A stretch of DNA of 64,000 nucleotides, from contig NZ_CP051240.1 in the NCBI RefSeq assembly GCF_017794965.1, positions 2,418,001-2,482,000 of the forward strand, written 5' to 3'. This stretch comes from Alcanivorax sp. Its GTDB lineage: Bacteria > Pseudomonadota > Gammaproteobacteria > Pseudomonadales > Alcanivoracaceae. The notes beneath the pieces are model-generated. The model did no database searches. It was not told where the DNA came from and saw only the letters and a list, made by a program, of their open reading frames with translations. The position numbers were made by a program, and so were the translations under genes. The first letter of the stretch is position 1; every line of letters starts with the position of its first letter. Positions 25,859-35,165 of this stretch are shown in pieces.

Positions 25859-26764
25859 TCACACCAGGCTGGCGCCTATGGCGTAGAGAATGCCGAGAAT
25901 TACCGCCCATTTGGCGACAACATAGAAGGTTTTATTGCGACGTTTGACGGACTTGAGGAAGTGCTTGTAGGCCAGCACACCCTTGCCGATCTTGTTACCC
26001 ACCCCGGTGTGCGTCGGATCCAGGTTGTCGATGAAGAACAGGCGATTGAAGAACCATCCGAAGGACCAATAGATCTTCTGCACCAGCTTCGATTTCAGCG
26101 GACGATCCACATCTGTCATCAGGATGATGCGTGGCTTGTCGGTATTGTTCCAGGCCGAGTGAATATAGGTTTCGTCGAATACCACACTCTCACCATCACG
26201 CCAGATGTAGTCATCCTCATTGATGGTCAGGCCACAGCCTTCATCATTGGGAGTACTCAGGCCCAGGGAGTAGCGCACCGTGTAGGCGAATGGATCGTGG
26301 TGACGATTAAGCTTCTTGCCCGGCATCAGCACTGCGAACAGGGCGATATTCATGGTTGGCATCTGATCCAGCAGCGCCATGGTCTTGGGCGCCAACTCAT
26401 AGGCCGAGGGTAACTTGTTGTCGTAGACCTTCAGATAGAAGCTGGTCCAGCGACCATCCTTGTAGAAGCTGCTGGCGGGCAGATCATCCTTGGCGGTGAT
26501 ATTGCCACCGGTATACAGTGCCAGCGCCTCGTCCCGGATGGTTTCCCAGTTATCGTCAATCAGCTTCAGTTCGGGCAGGTGTGCCTTGTCGATCTGCGGC
26601 GTGGTGGGGATCTTCGACAGCAGGTACGCCGGAATATTGAACGGCACCATAAAGGTGGAAAAGTCCGTCAGCTGGCGCTTCAGCCCAAAGGGTTCCGCAT
26701 TGCGGATGCGGATAAAAACAATACACCCCACATAGATCAACAGGGCGCTGATAATCACTGCCAT
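25859..26764 (-). CDS. lpxO: LpxO-like aspartyl/asparaginyl beta-hydroxylase
   Basis: Fe(II)/2-oxoglutarate dioxygenase, probably hydroxylating lipid A acyl chains at the inner membrane; 301 aa, like LpxO. A hydrophobic N-terminal anchor (residues 2-20) precedes the catalytic domain. Iron ligands are visible: H155 and D157 in RHHDPFAYTVRYSLGL, distal H202 in DETYIHSAWN, and the 2-oxoglutarate Arg R212. A second membrane segment is at the C-terminus (VVAKWAVILGILYAIGASLV). An AGAGG ribosome-binding site precedes the ATG. Other members of this family hydroxylate proteins; the double membrane anchoring favours LpxO. Confidence 0.85.
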   Translation of the reverse strand: MAVIISALLIYVGCIVFIRIRNAEPFGLKRQLTDFSTFMVPFNIPAYLLSKIPTTPQIDKAHLPELKLIDDNWETIRDEALALYTGGNITAKDDLPASSFYKDGRWTSFYLKVYDNKLPSAYELAPKTMALLDQMPTMNIALFAVLMPGKKLNRHHDPFAYTVRYSLGLSTPNDEGCGLTINEDDYIWRDGESVVFDETYIHSAWNNTDKPRIILMTDVDRPLKSKLVQKIYWSFGWFFNRLFFIDNLDPTHTGVGNKIGKGVLAYKHFLKSVKRRNKTFYVVAKWAVILGILYAIGASLV

Positions 26765-26980
26765 GGTTTACCTCTCGACGCTCACAGCCTCAGCGACACA
26801 ATCGCACGGGCCGCCTTCATTATGGCGGGGATTCTAAAGCAAAACGGGACGTAAATCCGGGACTATATCGGCTCGACGGCACCGCTGCTCGGTCAATATT
26901 CCACCCGGGCCAGCAACGAATTTGGCGGCCGGCCCCCAAACAGGTACATTTCCAGACTCGCCCCCAGACGAGACGCTTCC

Positions 26981-28705
26981 ATGCGCAGGATCGCCCCTCT
27001 TGCACTGGCCTTTATCGGCCTGTTTCTTGCCACCCTTGGCCACGCCAGTGAACCCGCTATCACATTCAAGGACGTCATTGATACCGGCGAAAAGGCCCAG
27101 GAGGTCAAGGAGCAGGCTCAGAACGATGACTCCCTGCAACCCGGTGACACCCCGCTGAGTACCCTGCTGGCGATCATTGATGCCACCGAGCAGCGCGACT
27201 GGGCAGCGGCGGGCGAATATCTGGACATGCGCTATCTGCCTGCTGATATGGCCGATGCGGACCCTGCCGTCCTGATCAAGCAGCTCAGCATTGTCTGGAG
27301 CCAGCAACGCATCCTGGACCTGACCCGGATCTCCAATGAACCGGAAGGCCACAGCAATGATGGCCTGCCCAGCTACCGGGACAAGATTGGCACTCTGACG
27401 CTGCCGGATGAGACCCTAACGCTCTATCTTCAGCGTATCCCTGACGATGGCCGCCGGGTGTGGAAGATTTCCAATACCACGGTACGCGAGATCCCCCAGC
27501 TCTGGGAGACCTTTGGCTATAATCCCGCCATTGTTAAGCTGGCAGACTATCTGCCTGACTTCACCTTCCTGCATATGCAGAACTGGCAGGTAGCCGGGCT
27601 GGTACTGATTCTGCTGGGCTGCTGGATCATTGCGGCGCTCACCCGCCGGTTGCTGCTGGCCGTGCTGGAGCACTCTGATCGCTATCGCGACACCCTGCAT
27701 CGCTTCTTTGCCGTACCGGTGCGCTGGTTTCTGTTCTTCAAGTTATTGCAACTCGGAGTTGGCGAGCTGGGCCTGTCCATCAAGGCGCGGGTCTACCTGA
27801 ATGAATCCGCGCTGGGGTATCTGGCCAGCGTGTTTCTGGCGTTGGGCATCATCGAACTGCTTTCTGCGTTGTTCCTGAGCAATGCCACCAACCAGAAGTA
27901 CTGGTCCGGGATCATCCGGCCGGTGCGCACCATCCTCAAGATGATCGCTATTGTGGTGATCTTCCTGCTCTGGCTCAGCGATTCCGGGTATGACATCACC
28001 ACCGTGCTGACGGGCCTGGGCATTGGCTCCATTGCCATCGCGCTGGCCGCCCAAAAAACCCTGGAGAATGTGATCGGGGCCTTCACCCTGTATATCGCCA
28101 AGCCCATCCAGCCGGGCGATTTCTGCAAGGTGGGGACCACCGCTGGCATCATCGAAGAAATCGGCCTGCGCTCCACCCGCATCCGCCGTACTGACCGCAG
28201 CGTGGTGTACGTTCCCAACTCCGTGCTTTCCAGTGCCAGCATCGAAAACATCAGCGAGTCAGACCTGCGCCGTTACCGGCGCGACCTGCATATTCGGCTG
28301 GGCGCGACACCGGATCAGCTGCGCAACCTGCTGGCCGATCTTCGCCGGTTGATCTACAGCCACCCCCGCCTGACCGAGAAGGCTGCCCGGGTTCGCTTTG
28401 TGGATATCCTGCGCGACAGCTACCGGCTGGAAATCAACGCGTATGTAGACAGCAGTGAGTTCGGCGAGTACCTGGCGGTCAGCGAAGACCTGAACCTGCG
28501 AATCCTGTCCTTGCTGGAGCAACAGGGTCTGCAGCTGGCCGTACCGGTTCAGCAATGGATTCGGGGGGAGCGCCCGATGGAAAGCGAAGCGGAAAACGTT
28601 CCCGACAGCACTCTGCAGGCCTTTCCTGATTTCGAAAAGGAGGCCAAGACCACCATGAAAGGCACCCTGGACTACCCGGAAAAAGGACGCCATGAACAAG
28701 AATAA
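26981..28705 (+). CDS. MscS-family mechanosensitive channel with periplasmic N-terminal domain
   Basis: Inner-membrane channel of 574 aa. A signal peptide (cleavage after GHA, residue 22) is followed by a soluble domain to about 200, then four or five membrane segments and the MscS core: pore helix GIGSIAIALAAQKTLENVIG, then IQPGDFCKVGTTAGIIEEIG and RRTDRSVVYVPNSVLSSASI. The large N-terminal region resembles the YbiO/MscM group rather than the short MscS. It probably protects against osmotic downshock. The next gene begins 14 bp before its stop, indicating co-translation. Confidence 0.9.
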   Translation: MRRIAPLALAFIGLFLATLGHASEPAITFKDVIDTGEKAQEVKEQAQNDDSLQPGDTPLSTLLAIIDATEQRDWAAAGEYLDMRYLPADMADADPAVLIKQLSIVWSQQRILDLTRISNEPEGHSNDGLPSYRDKIGTLTLPDETLTLYLQRIPDDGRRVWKISNTTVREIPQLWETFGYNPAIVKLADYLPDFTFLHMQNWQVAGLVLILLGCWIIAALTRRLLLAVLEHSDRYRDTLHRFFAVPVRWFLFFKLLQLGVGELGLSIKARVYLNESALGYLASVFLALGIIELLSALFLSNATNQKYWSGIIRPVRTILKMIAIVVIFLLWLSDSGYDITTVLTGLGIGSIAIALAAQKTLENVIGAFTLYIAKPIQPGDFCKVGTTAGIIEEIGLRSTRIRRTDRSVVYVPNSVLSSASIENISESDLRRYRRDLHIRLGATPDQLRNLLADLRRLIYSHPRLTEKAARVRFVDILRDSYRLEINAYVDSSEFGEYLAVSEDLNLRILSLLEQQGLQLAVPVQQWIRGERPMESEAENVPDSTLQAFPDFEKEAKTTMKGTLDYPEKGRHEQE

Positions 28706-29993
28706 GCGCACCCTCACCCTGCTCCTTCTCGGCGCCTTGCTGCCTCTTGGCGCCTGCAGCTTTCGGCCGGGCAATGTGGACGAAGCGACGTTACGCACCG
28801 ATGCCCGCCATCATCACGAGGAAGATCTGACGGTCAGCGCCAGCGTGATCAGCGACAGTGATGCCCGTGACATTTTCGGGGTGGGGCTTGGCGGACATGG
28901 CATCCAGGCGGTATGGATCGAGGTAGACAACCGCACCGGCCACCCCTTGTACTACCTGCCCGTAACCACAGACCAGCAGTATTTTTCACCGCTGGAGGTG
29001 TCGTGGAAGGTCAAGGGCAAATTCAACAGTGACGGTGAAAAGGCTGCCGACAGGATGTTCATCTCCCGCGCCATGCCCGTGGATGTCCCCGACGGCGAGC
29101 GCACCAGCGGTTTCGTGTTCACCAACCGCGATCTTGGCATCAAGGTAATCAATGTGGATTTGCTGGGTGGCGGCAAAAGCTGGCAGACCTCCTTCATGAT
29201 GGATGTGCCCGGCATCAAGCTGGATGTGGAGAAGGTCAATTTCGACGGTCTCTATGCCGACCATGAATATCAGCAACTGGATCGGGATGGCCTGCGCCAG
29301 TGGCTTTCACAGCAGCCCTGCTGCACCACCAACGAAGACAACAGCAATACTGGCGACCCGGTCAACTTTGTCCTGGTGGGCGATAGCCAACTGCTGCTCA
29401 GCGCCATGGTGCAACGGGGCTGGGATGTGACGGAACGGATCCACGGCGGCTCCATCTGGAAAACCACCAAATCCTTCCTGGTGGGTTCCAGCTACCGCTA
29501 TTCGCCTGTGAGCTCGCTCTATACCCTGGGACGCCCCCAGGACCTGGCGCTGCAGAAAGCCCGGGGCAACATCCATCAGCGCAATCACCTGCGCCTGTGG
29601 CGTGCCCCGGTGCTGTGCGATGGCGAGCCCGTATGGCTGGGCCAGATCAGCCGAGATATCGGCGTGCGCTTTACCTTCAAATCGCCCACCCTGACCACTC
29701 ACAAAATCGATCCGGATGTGGATGAAGCGCGGGATTACCTGCTCCAGGACATGATCTTTTCCCAGCGGCTTGCCGAGTTTGGCTACGTCAGGGCCATGCC
29801 CCCCCACCCCATTGAAGACCCCGGCCATAACCTCACCGGCGACCCCTTTATTACTGACGGCCTGCGGTTAGTGATGTTTTTTCACAGCCCCATGACCCCA
29901 ATGCACGAAGTCAGGAATCTGCACTGGCTGGAGGCCAACCGGGACCGCCGTCACTGGGTGGAGCAAAGCGAGAAAAGCGACGAGGCGCCCTGA
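28692..29993 (+). CDS. LssY-domain lipoprotein
   Basis: Predicted lipoprotein of 433 aa. The lipobox LGAC places the lipidated Cys at residue 22. The second half has the LssY C-terminal pattern: FVLVGDSQLLLSAMVQRGW, SPVSSLYTLGRPQDLALQKA, RNHLRLWRAP and GQISRDIGVRF. LssY domains are usually fused to PAP2 phosphatases in type I/II secretion-related genes, with unknown role; here it is free-standing and coupled to an MscS channel by a 14-bp overlap. A cell-envelope job connected with the channel is inferred. The N-terminal half (about 40-200) was not recognised. Confidence 0.75.
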   Translation: MNKNKRTLTLLLLGALLPLGACSFRPGNVDEATLRTDARHHHEEDLTVSASVISDSDARDIFGVGLGGHGIQAVWIEVDNRTGHPLYYLPVTTDQQYFSPLEVSWKVKGKFNSDGEKAADRMFISRAMPVDVPDGERTSGFVFTNRDLGIKVINVDLLGGGKSWQTSFMMDVPGIKLDVEKVNFDGLYADHEYQQLDRDGLRQWLSQQPCCTTNEDNSNTGDPVNFVLVGDSQLLLSAMVQRGWDVTERIHGGSIWKTTKSFLVGSSYRYSPVSSLYTLGRPQDLALQKARGNIHQRNHLRLWRAPVLCDGEPVWLGQISRDIGVRFTFKSPTLTTHKIDPDVDEARDYLLQDMIFSQRLAEFGYVRAMPPHPIEDPGHNLTGDPFITDGLRLVMFFHSPMTPMHEVRNLHWLEANRDRRHWVEQSEKSDEAP

Positions 29994-30144
29994 CCACAAG
30001 CGTTACTGCACTAACCCGCAGCAGGCCGTCATAAAGACTTAATGTGTATATACATTGACTATCTTTAAGATAGCCAATAACTTGATTGCAAGTCGCCGAT
30101 AATCCAGCGACGATGCAGCCTGTTTTTTTGTGGTGTTTACTCCC

Positions 30145-30318
30145 ATGTCCAAAGACAAGAGCAAGTCACGTAAGAAGAACAGTCAACTCATCGTTCGCAT
30201 CAACGACGAAGAACGCCTGCGCTTTATCGAGCTCTGCGAAGAACTGGATACCAGTGCAGCGCGGGAAGTGCGTCGCTTTATCCGTGACTTCATCAAGGCC
30301 GAGGAATCGAAGTCTTAG
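30145..30318 (+). CDS. Small ribbon-helix-helix-like protein, 57 aa
   Basis: Begins MSKDKSKSRKKNSQLIVRIN and continues with DEERLRFIELCEELDTSAAR, the strand-helix-helix shape of Arc/CopG-type DNA-binding proteins; the strand would be SQLIVRIN. It is very short and has a basic N-terminus. The ATG at 30145 was preferred over 30130. The upstream sequence 30040-30070 is AT-rich and could hold the promoter. It precedes a Lys-rich mini-gene by 40 bp; the two probably form one transcript ending at the terminator at 30480. Confidence 0.7.
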   Translation: MSKDKSKSRKKNSQLIVRINDEERLRFIELCEELDTSAAREVRRFIRDFIKAEESKS

Positions 30319-30358
30319 TCTCGACCTGGCCTACACTTGCGTTTAATGGAGAGACATC

Positions 30359-30466
30359 ATGTCCAAGAAGAAAAAGCTGAAAAAAGCCATCAAGCAAAGC
30401 AAAGCCAAGATCAACAAGCAGGAAAGCGTGCTGAAGAAACTGAAGAAGAAGCTCAAGAAGCTCTGA
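30359..30466 (+). CDS. Lysine-rich 35-aa protein
   Basis: Starts MSKKKKLKKAIKQSKAKINK and ends KKLKKKLKKL; 17 of 35 residues are Lys. The ATG has a good ribosome-binding site (GGAGAGACATC). Spacing of hydrophobic residues (L7, I11, I18, V24, L25, L28, L32, L35) suggests an amphipathic helix or coiled coil. It is followed directly by a terminator, which supports a real gene. The likely partner is nucleic acid or a membrane surface, by charge alone. No family recognised. Confidence 0.65.
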   Translation: MSKKKKLKKAIKQSKAKINKQESVLKKLKKKLKKL

Positions 30467-30479
30467 TTCAGACAGCATG

Positions 30480-30503
30480 AAACGGGCCTGCGGGCCCGTT
30501 TTT
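30480..30503 (+). terminator. Terminator after the Lys-rich mini-gene
   Basis: Stem AAACGGGCC, loop TGC, complement GGCCCGTTT, followed by a T-run. It lies 14 bp after the stop at 30466. Confidence 0.88.
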
Positions 30504-30690
30504 ATAGCCTCTGACAAGCTCGCCGCTCACTCTTTCTACCGTGCGGTAATTTCACCCCGTGTGCATGGCATCAAGTTTACCTCTTCCCCCTGTTACCAAT
30601 ACGGGCTCGCTCTTTTGTCCGTCTCCCGCTTGAAAGAGCGCCACGTCAACAGCACATATTACGGAATCTTGTTGGCCTCTCGCCGCAAAC

Positions 30691-30717
30691 AAAGGGCCCA
30701 CATAAGCGGGCCCTTTG
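30691..30717. terminator. Terminator of the DUF4397 gene (symmetric)
   Basis: Stem AAAGGGCCC with a nine-nt loop and GGGCCCTTT; the minus-strand side ends the DUF4397 transcript. The interval 30504-30690 shows no gene or repeat. Confidence 0.75.
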
Positions 30718-30744
30718 CCTTGGATCCACTCGTTTGCCAAAGGG

Positions 30745-32133
30745 TTATGGCGCAGGCTGATCCGCCAGAGGCAGCAGGGTCAACGCCTCCGTTGAGCCAT
30801 CACCAAGCGCGATCACGGTATAGACCTTCTCGCTCTCCAGCGTCACCTCTGCAGCAATGGCCACGTCGTTACTACCTGCTGCAGTGACCAGCGCCGTGAT
30901 GTCACCCAACACACTAACAGGCAGATACCCGGAATCTTCCTGATACCCCAACCCAGTACCCAAGGTAAGCAGGGGAGCAACACCGCTCACGGTGGTGGTA
31001 ACGCCCGCCACCAAGCCAGTGGTGGCATAGACGTCCACATCCGCACCCTCGCCCTCTGCAAAGGGGGCCGCATGCACAACCCGAACCCTGGCTTCCATGG
31101 ACGGGGCACTGGTGAAATCATCCTGCAGGGCGAAGAGCCCCAGAGGCAGGGAGTCCGCAGCATTCACTGTACCGTTGGCAATCACGGTGTAATAACCACC
31201 ACGCTGCAGTGTCGGCTGGCCTTCGATCACCGCGTCGGCAATATCGCCATCGGCCAGTACCACATCAAGCTTTGGCTGGCTGTTGACTGCCACATACCCA
31301 CCCGTGCTATTGCCAAAAGCAAAGTCTTCCAGAGCCGGCATGGCTGATTCGTTGATGTACACATCAACCAACGCCCCTGGCACACCATGCACCACTCGCA
31401 CATAGGCGGTGTCGTCCACAACCACAGGATTGCTGTCCGTTCCCGTCAACACCACCAGGTCGACCGGGGCTCGGTCGGTAAGGCTGTCCAGGGCCACCAC
31501 CGAAATATTGTCGCCACTGTTCAAGTCAATGGGGCCGGAGTCATACACCACATCCTGACTGGCACCACCGGTGATACGAATCTGGTATTCACCCGCGTCC
31601 TGATCCGGCAGCAAGACATTGGCATTAAAGACAGCGTCATCCACTGTAGGAGCGCTTGGCAGGGCATCCCCATAGGCTGTTACATAGATATCCACGGTAC
31701 CGGCGTTCGCGGCTGCGTGGATCACGTTGACCCGCGCCTTTCCAGACATCACCGCGTCCCGGGATTCTTCAACGGCCAGCAGATCGCCCAACATGGGGTC
31801 GGCCGCGATAATACTGAATCGATCGTTTCTTTCCAGATCATACGTTTGCGAAAACAGCACGTTGTCAGTCCCGGCTTCCAATACCTGCACAGCGCGCTCA
31901 CCCGGAGCAAGATCGAGATTGCCGGAAGCCTGCTGGTAGGCCACATCCTGCAACACCACCTCACCGTCGACAGCCACATCCACGTTCACTGCACCTCGAA
32001 TGCCATGCAGCACACGCACCTGGGGTTCAGCCAAATCCAGCGCTGCGCGGATATCATCATCCGAATCTCCACCACAACCGGCCAGCACACCCACCAAGGC
32101 CACAGCACCGATTCCTTTCCAGCACATCTTCAT
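30745..32133 (-). CDS. DUF4397-repeat lipoprotein
   Basis: Envelope lipoprotein of 462 aa. The lipobox LAGC lipidates C20 and an acidic GGDSDDD follows, a pattern tending toward outer-membrane sorting. Four DUF4397-like repeats of about 100 residues open with VRVLHGIRGAVNVDV, VNVIHAAANAGTVDIYV, VRVVHGVPGALVDVYIN and VRVVHAAPFAEGEGADVDVY. The function of DUF4397 is unknown. The start at 32133 is supported by an AAGGAG ribosome-binding site and by the lipoprotein signal; the longer frame to 32226 would bury it. The 480-bp region upstream shows no repeat or gene apart from the sat terminator. Confidence 0.8.
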   Translation of the reverse strand: MKMCWKGIGAVALVGVLAGCGGDSDDDIRAALDLAEPQVRVLHGIRGAVNVDVAVDGEVVLQDVAYQQASGNLDLAPGERAVQVLEAGTDNVLFSQTYDLERNDRFSIIAADPMLGDLLAVEESRDAVMSGKARVNVIHAAANAGTVDIYVTAYGDALPSAPTVDDAVFNANVLLPDQDAGEYQIRITGGASQDVVYDSGPIDLNSGDNISVVALDSLTDRAPVDLVVLTGTDSNPVVVDDTAYVRVVHGVPGALVDVYINESAMPALEDFAFGNSTGGYVAVNSQPKLDVVLADGDIADAVIEGQPTLQRGGYYTVIANGTVNAADSLPLGLFALQDDFTSAPSMEARVRVVHAAPFAEGEGADVDVYATTGLVAGVTTTVSGVAPLLTLGTGLGYQEDSGYLPVSVLGDITALVTAAGSNDVAIAAEVTLESEKVYTVIALGDGSTEALTLLPLADQPAP

Positions 32134-32543
32134 CACCAGACTCCTTATCGTAATTGTGTCGATAACAACATCCCCCCGGTACACAACCGGGATGACCCCA
32201 AGGGTCAGGTGAGATTTGAATCCCAACCGGGTAAAGCAAAGGTGAATAAATGCGTGAAAATTCAGTGAGTACGGCGTTCAAAAACCGTGAAAGCGACAAC
32301 CGTGTCACAGGTTGTATTTGATGGGATCAACAAAACAGAGGAAATACCCCGGGCGGCTATAGCGTCTGTTTTGAGAAAACCGGTATCGGGTTCAGGGTGA
32401 TAAATAACAGCTGTCAGCGTAAGCGCAACTATGAAATGCCGCCAAGGATTTCCATTGGCGCAGCCAGGCAAGCAGGCTCACACGCATACACCGGCTCAAA
32501 TGTTTTTTGCGTGTCATATGATGCGTTGCAACCGCGCAGCGAC

Positions 32544-32570
32544 AAAAAAAAAGCCTCTTTGCAGAGGCTT
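32544..32570 (-). terminator. Terminator of sat
   Basis: Stem AAGCCTC, loop, GAGGCTT followed on the minus strand by nine T. It lies 42 bp after the sat stop. The rest of 32134-32543 shows no supportable feature. Confidence 0.88.
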
Positions 32571-32612
32571 CTTCTTGTTCCTGTTTCCTGAGCGCAGGCG
32601 CTCATGGCCAGG

Positions 32613-33818
32613 TTATTTACCGGCGTCCAGCGCCTGGTAGTAATCCATCAGGATTTGGGCCACTTCCGGGCGGGAGAATTCCGGCGGCGGGGCAATGCCC
32701 TGGCCCAGCATCTCGCGCACCTTGGTGCCGGACAGCAGCACAAAGTCGTCTTTGGTGTGATCCGGTACATCGCGCATCATCACCACGCGATCGAGCTTCT
32801 TGGAATAGGCAGTGTGGTCCGCTTCGAAGATCTTGATCTCCAGGGCGCCTGCCGGCACTTTTTCCTGGAAGATGGTCTGGGCGTCGAAGGCACCGTAGTA
32901 ATCGCCCACACCGGCGTGGTCACGACCCACGATCAGGTGAGTACAGCCACAGTTCTGGCGGAATACCGCATGCAGCACGGCTTCACGGGGGCCGGCGTAG
33001 AGCATGTCAAAGCCATAGCCGGTGATCATGACGGTGTTGGGCGGGAAGTACACTTCCACCATCTTGCGGATGGAGGCATCGCGCACGTCGGCAGGAATAT
33101 CACCCGGCTTCAACTTACCCAGCAGCATGTGAATCAGGATACCGTCAGCGTTCAGGGCTTCCTGGGCCATGCGACACAGTTCTTCGTGGGCACGGTGCAT
33201 GGGGTTACGCGTCTGGAAGGCGACCACATTGTTCCAGCCACGCTCAACGAATTCATTACGGATGGACACCGCAGTGCGGAACGTATCCGGGAAATCATCG
33301 GCAAAGTAGGAGTAGTTCAACACCTGGATGTCACCGGACACGATGAAGTTGCCGGCGGCCAGGAAGTTGGCCACGCCCGGGTGCTGCTTGTCGGTGGTGG
33401 CGAAGACCTGCTCGGCTACGGCTTCCAGTTCCGCGTCAGAGGCTTCTTCGATGGCCGCCACATCCATCACCGCAATCACCGGCTCGCCGTCCACATTGGG
33501 GTCACGCAGGGCGATGCGCTTGGCGCCCTCGATGGCGCTGACGTCCTTGAGCATGTTGACGATGGGCACGGGCCAGAACAGGCCATTGGCGGTGGTCATG
33601 TTTTCCGCCACAGACAGCATGTCAGCCTTGTTCATGTAGCCGCTCAGCGGGGTGAAATAACCGGCAGCCATCATCACCGCATTGGCGGCAGCAGCCGAGC
33701 TGACCACCACCGAAGGCAGGGACTCGGCTTCTTTCTGCAGGGCAACGCGCGCGTCTTCATCGGCGACGTACAGGGGGGTTAGTGCGTCCGCACCATGCGG
33801 CTTGACCAAAGCGACCAT
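32613..33818 (-). CDS. sat: Sulfate adenylyltransferase (ATP sulfurylase), monomeric type
   Basis: Makes adenosine 5'-phosphosulfate from sulfate and ATP in assimilation (or the reverse in sulfur oxidisers). The 401-aa product belongs to the Sat/Met3 family, not the CysDN heterodimer. The nucleotidyltransferase motif QTRNPMHRAH is at 202-211; the second motif GRDHAGVG follows, with an N-terminal PUA-like region (VSSAAAANAVMMAAGYFTPL). No APS kinase, APS reductase or cys gene is nearby, so assimilation rather than dissimilation is assumed. The ATG at 33818 gives the family N-terminus. Confidence 0.95.
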   Translation of the reverse strand: MVALVKPHGADALTPLYVADEDARVALQKEAESLPSVVVSSAAAANAVMMAAGYFTPLSGYMNKADMLSVAENMTTANGLFWPVPIVNMLKDVSAIEGAKRIALRDPNVDGEPVIAVMDVAAIEEASDAELEAVAEQVFATTDKQHPGVANFLAAGNFIVSGDIQVLNYSYFADDFPDTFRTAVSIRNEFVERGWNNVVAFQTRNPMHRAHEELCRMAQEALNADGILIHMLLGKLKPGDIPADVRDASIRKMVEVYFPPNTVMITGYGFDMLYAGPREAVLHAVFRQNCGCTHLIVGRDHAGVGDYYGAFDAQTIFQEKVPAGALEIKIFEADHTAYSKKLDRVVMMRDVPDHTKDDFVLLSGTKVREMLGQGIAPPPEFSRPEVAQILMDYYQALDAGK

Positions 33819-33997
33819 CTATTCACTCCAAATGCTCTATCAACGAGGTGTCCATTTCGCGGCGGAGTATAACAAAGGAAAAGCGTCAGGTCGGCCCGGC
33901 AATAAGGCATAAGGGAAGCACCAACAGGAATAAGAGGCGTGACGGGCTTCAGATGCTCTCGTCAGAGCGCCTGCGCCCCCCTTCCTGCCCAGCGCGT

Positions 33998-35056
33998 CTA
34001 CACAATCGGTGGCTCGCCGGCCAAGGTCGGGCCTTCCTCGATATCATGGGTAAACTCTTCCAGGGACTGGGCCACCTCGTGCACTTCCTCGAAGCGGGCA
34101 ATGTGGTAGAGCGCCTCGCCTTCATTGACCAGGGGCAGGTTGTTGCGGCCCACCAGGATACCGGCAGCAGGGGCGTGGATGTTCACATCATCGCCCCCGA
34201 ACGGGCTGGATATCCGGCCGATCAGATCGCCCTTCTTGATCCAGGCGCCCAGGGCCACCAGCGACAGGAAAACACCGTCGCGTTCGGCACGCACCCAGCT
34301 TGAAGAGCGGGCGATGTAGGGTTCGGCAGGCGCCTTGGTGCGGCGGGAACCGGTCATGCCAAGGTACTGCATCACGTTCAGCACACCTTTCACACCAGCA
34401 CGGATGCAGGACTCGTCAAAGCGCAGCGCCTCGCCAGCTTCGTAGGTAATTACCGGAATGCCCTGGGCCTCAGCCTGTTCCCGCAGGGTGCCCTCGCCCA
34501 GCACCGAATTGATCACCACCGGCACCCCAAAGGCATTGGCCATGGCAGCGGTATCGTCATTGGAAAGGTCTGCGCGAATCTGTGGCAGGTTGGCGCGGTG
34601 GATCGCGCCGGTATGCAGGTCCACGGCATGGGTGGCCCGGTCCAGCACCTGGGTCTTGAACTGCCAGGCCATGCGCGCCCCCAGGCTACCGGTTTCGGAT
34701 CCCGGGAAACAGCGGTTCAGATCCCGGCGATCGGGCAAGTAGCGGGTCTTGTGAATAAACCCAAAAACGTTCACCACCGGCACCGCCAGCAAGGTGCCAC
34801 TGAGCGTCTTCAGCGCGGAATGACGCAACAGGCGGCGGATGATTTCCACTCCGTTGAGTTCATCCCCATGAATGGCCGCACTGACCATCAACACCGGCCC
34901 GGGGCGACGACCGTGGATCACATGGATAGGCACATTCAGCGGGGTCTGGGTATAGAGCTGCGCCAACGGCAACTCCACCTTGGCCCGCGTCCCCGGCTGC
35001 ACAGTAATGCCATCAATTTCAAAAGGCACGTTTTTCGGTTCTTTTGGATTTTTCAT
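33998..35056 (-). CDS. Succinylglutamate desuccinylase/aspartoacylase-family zinc hydrolase
   Basis: Zn-dependent carboxypeptidase-like hydrolase of 352 aa. Metal and catalytic elements: SAAIHGDELNGVEIIRRLL (Zn His and Glu), the substrate-binding region DRRDLNRCFPG, and AVDLHTGAIHRANL (third Zn ligand). A C-terminal beta domain (GDLIGRISSPFGGDDVNIHA) is typical of the larger AstE/AspA-like group. It is the last gene of the gloA-rimB-rimK cluster. As RimK ligates glutamate to proteins, a deacylase or deglutamylase-like role is possible but inferred. The ATG at 35056 was chosen; a GTG at 35071 would add five residues. Confidence 0.82.
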   Translation of the reverse strand: MKNPKEPKNVPFEIDGITVQPGTRAKVELPLAQLYTQTPLNVPIHVIHGRRPGPVLMVSAAIHGDELNGVEIIRRLLRHSALKTLSGTLLAVPVVNVFGFIHKTRYLPDRRDLNRCFPGSETGSLGARMAWQFKTQVLDRATHAVDLHTGAIHRANLPQIRADLSNDDTAAMANAFGVPVVINSVLGEGTLREQAEAQGIPVITYEAGEALRFDESCIRAGVKGVLNVMQYLGMTGSRRTKAPAEPYIARSSSWVRAERDGVFLSLVALGAWIKKGDLIGRISSPFGGDDVNIHAPAAGILVGRNNLPLVNEGEALYHIARFEEVHEVAQSLEEFTHDIEEGPTLAGEPPIV

Positions 35057-35128
35057 TTTTTCCGAAACCACCAGCTCACCCTGGGACCCGTTTTACGCAC
35101 TAAAGCGTCCGAAGCAGCAGGGTTTTCG

Positions 35129-35159
35129 CTATTCACTATTCACTATTAACTGTTAACTG
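35129..35159. repeat. Heptad repeat (single arm) downstream of rimK
   Basis: Seven-bp units CTATTCA, CTATTAA and CTGTTAA between the rimK stop and the hydrolase start, within a transcription unit. Same family as the arrays at 47524-47630 and 50945-51163. No inverted partner was found nearby. Confidence 0.75.
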
Positions 35160-35165
35160 CCTTTG

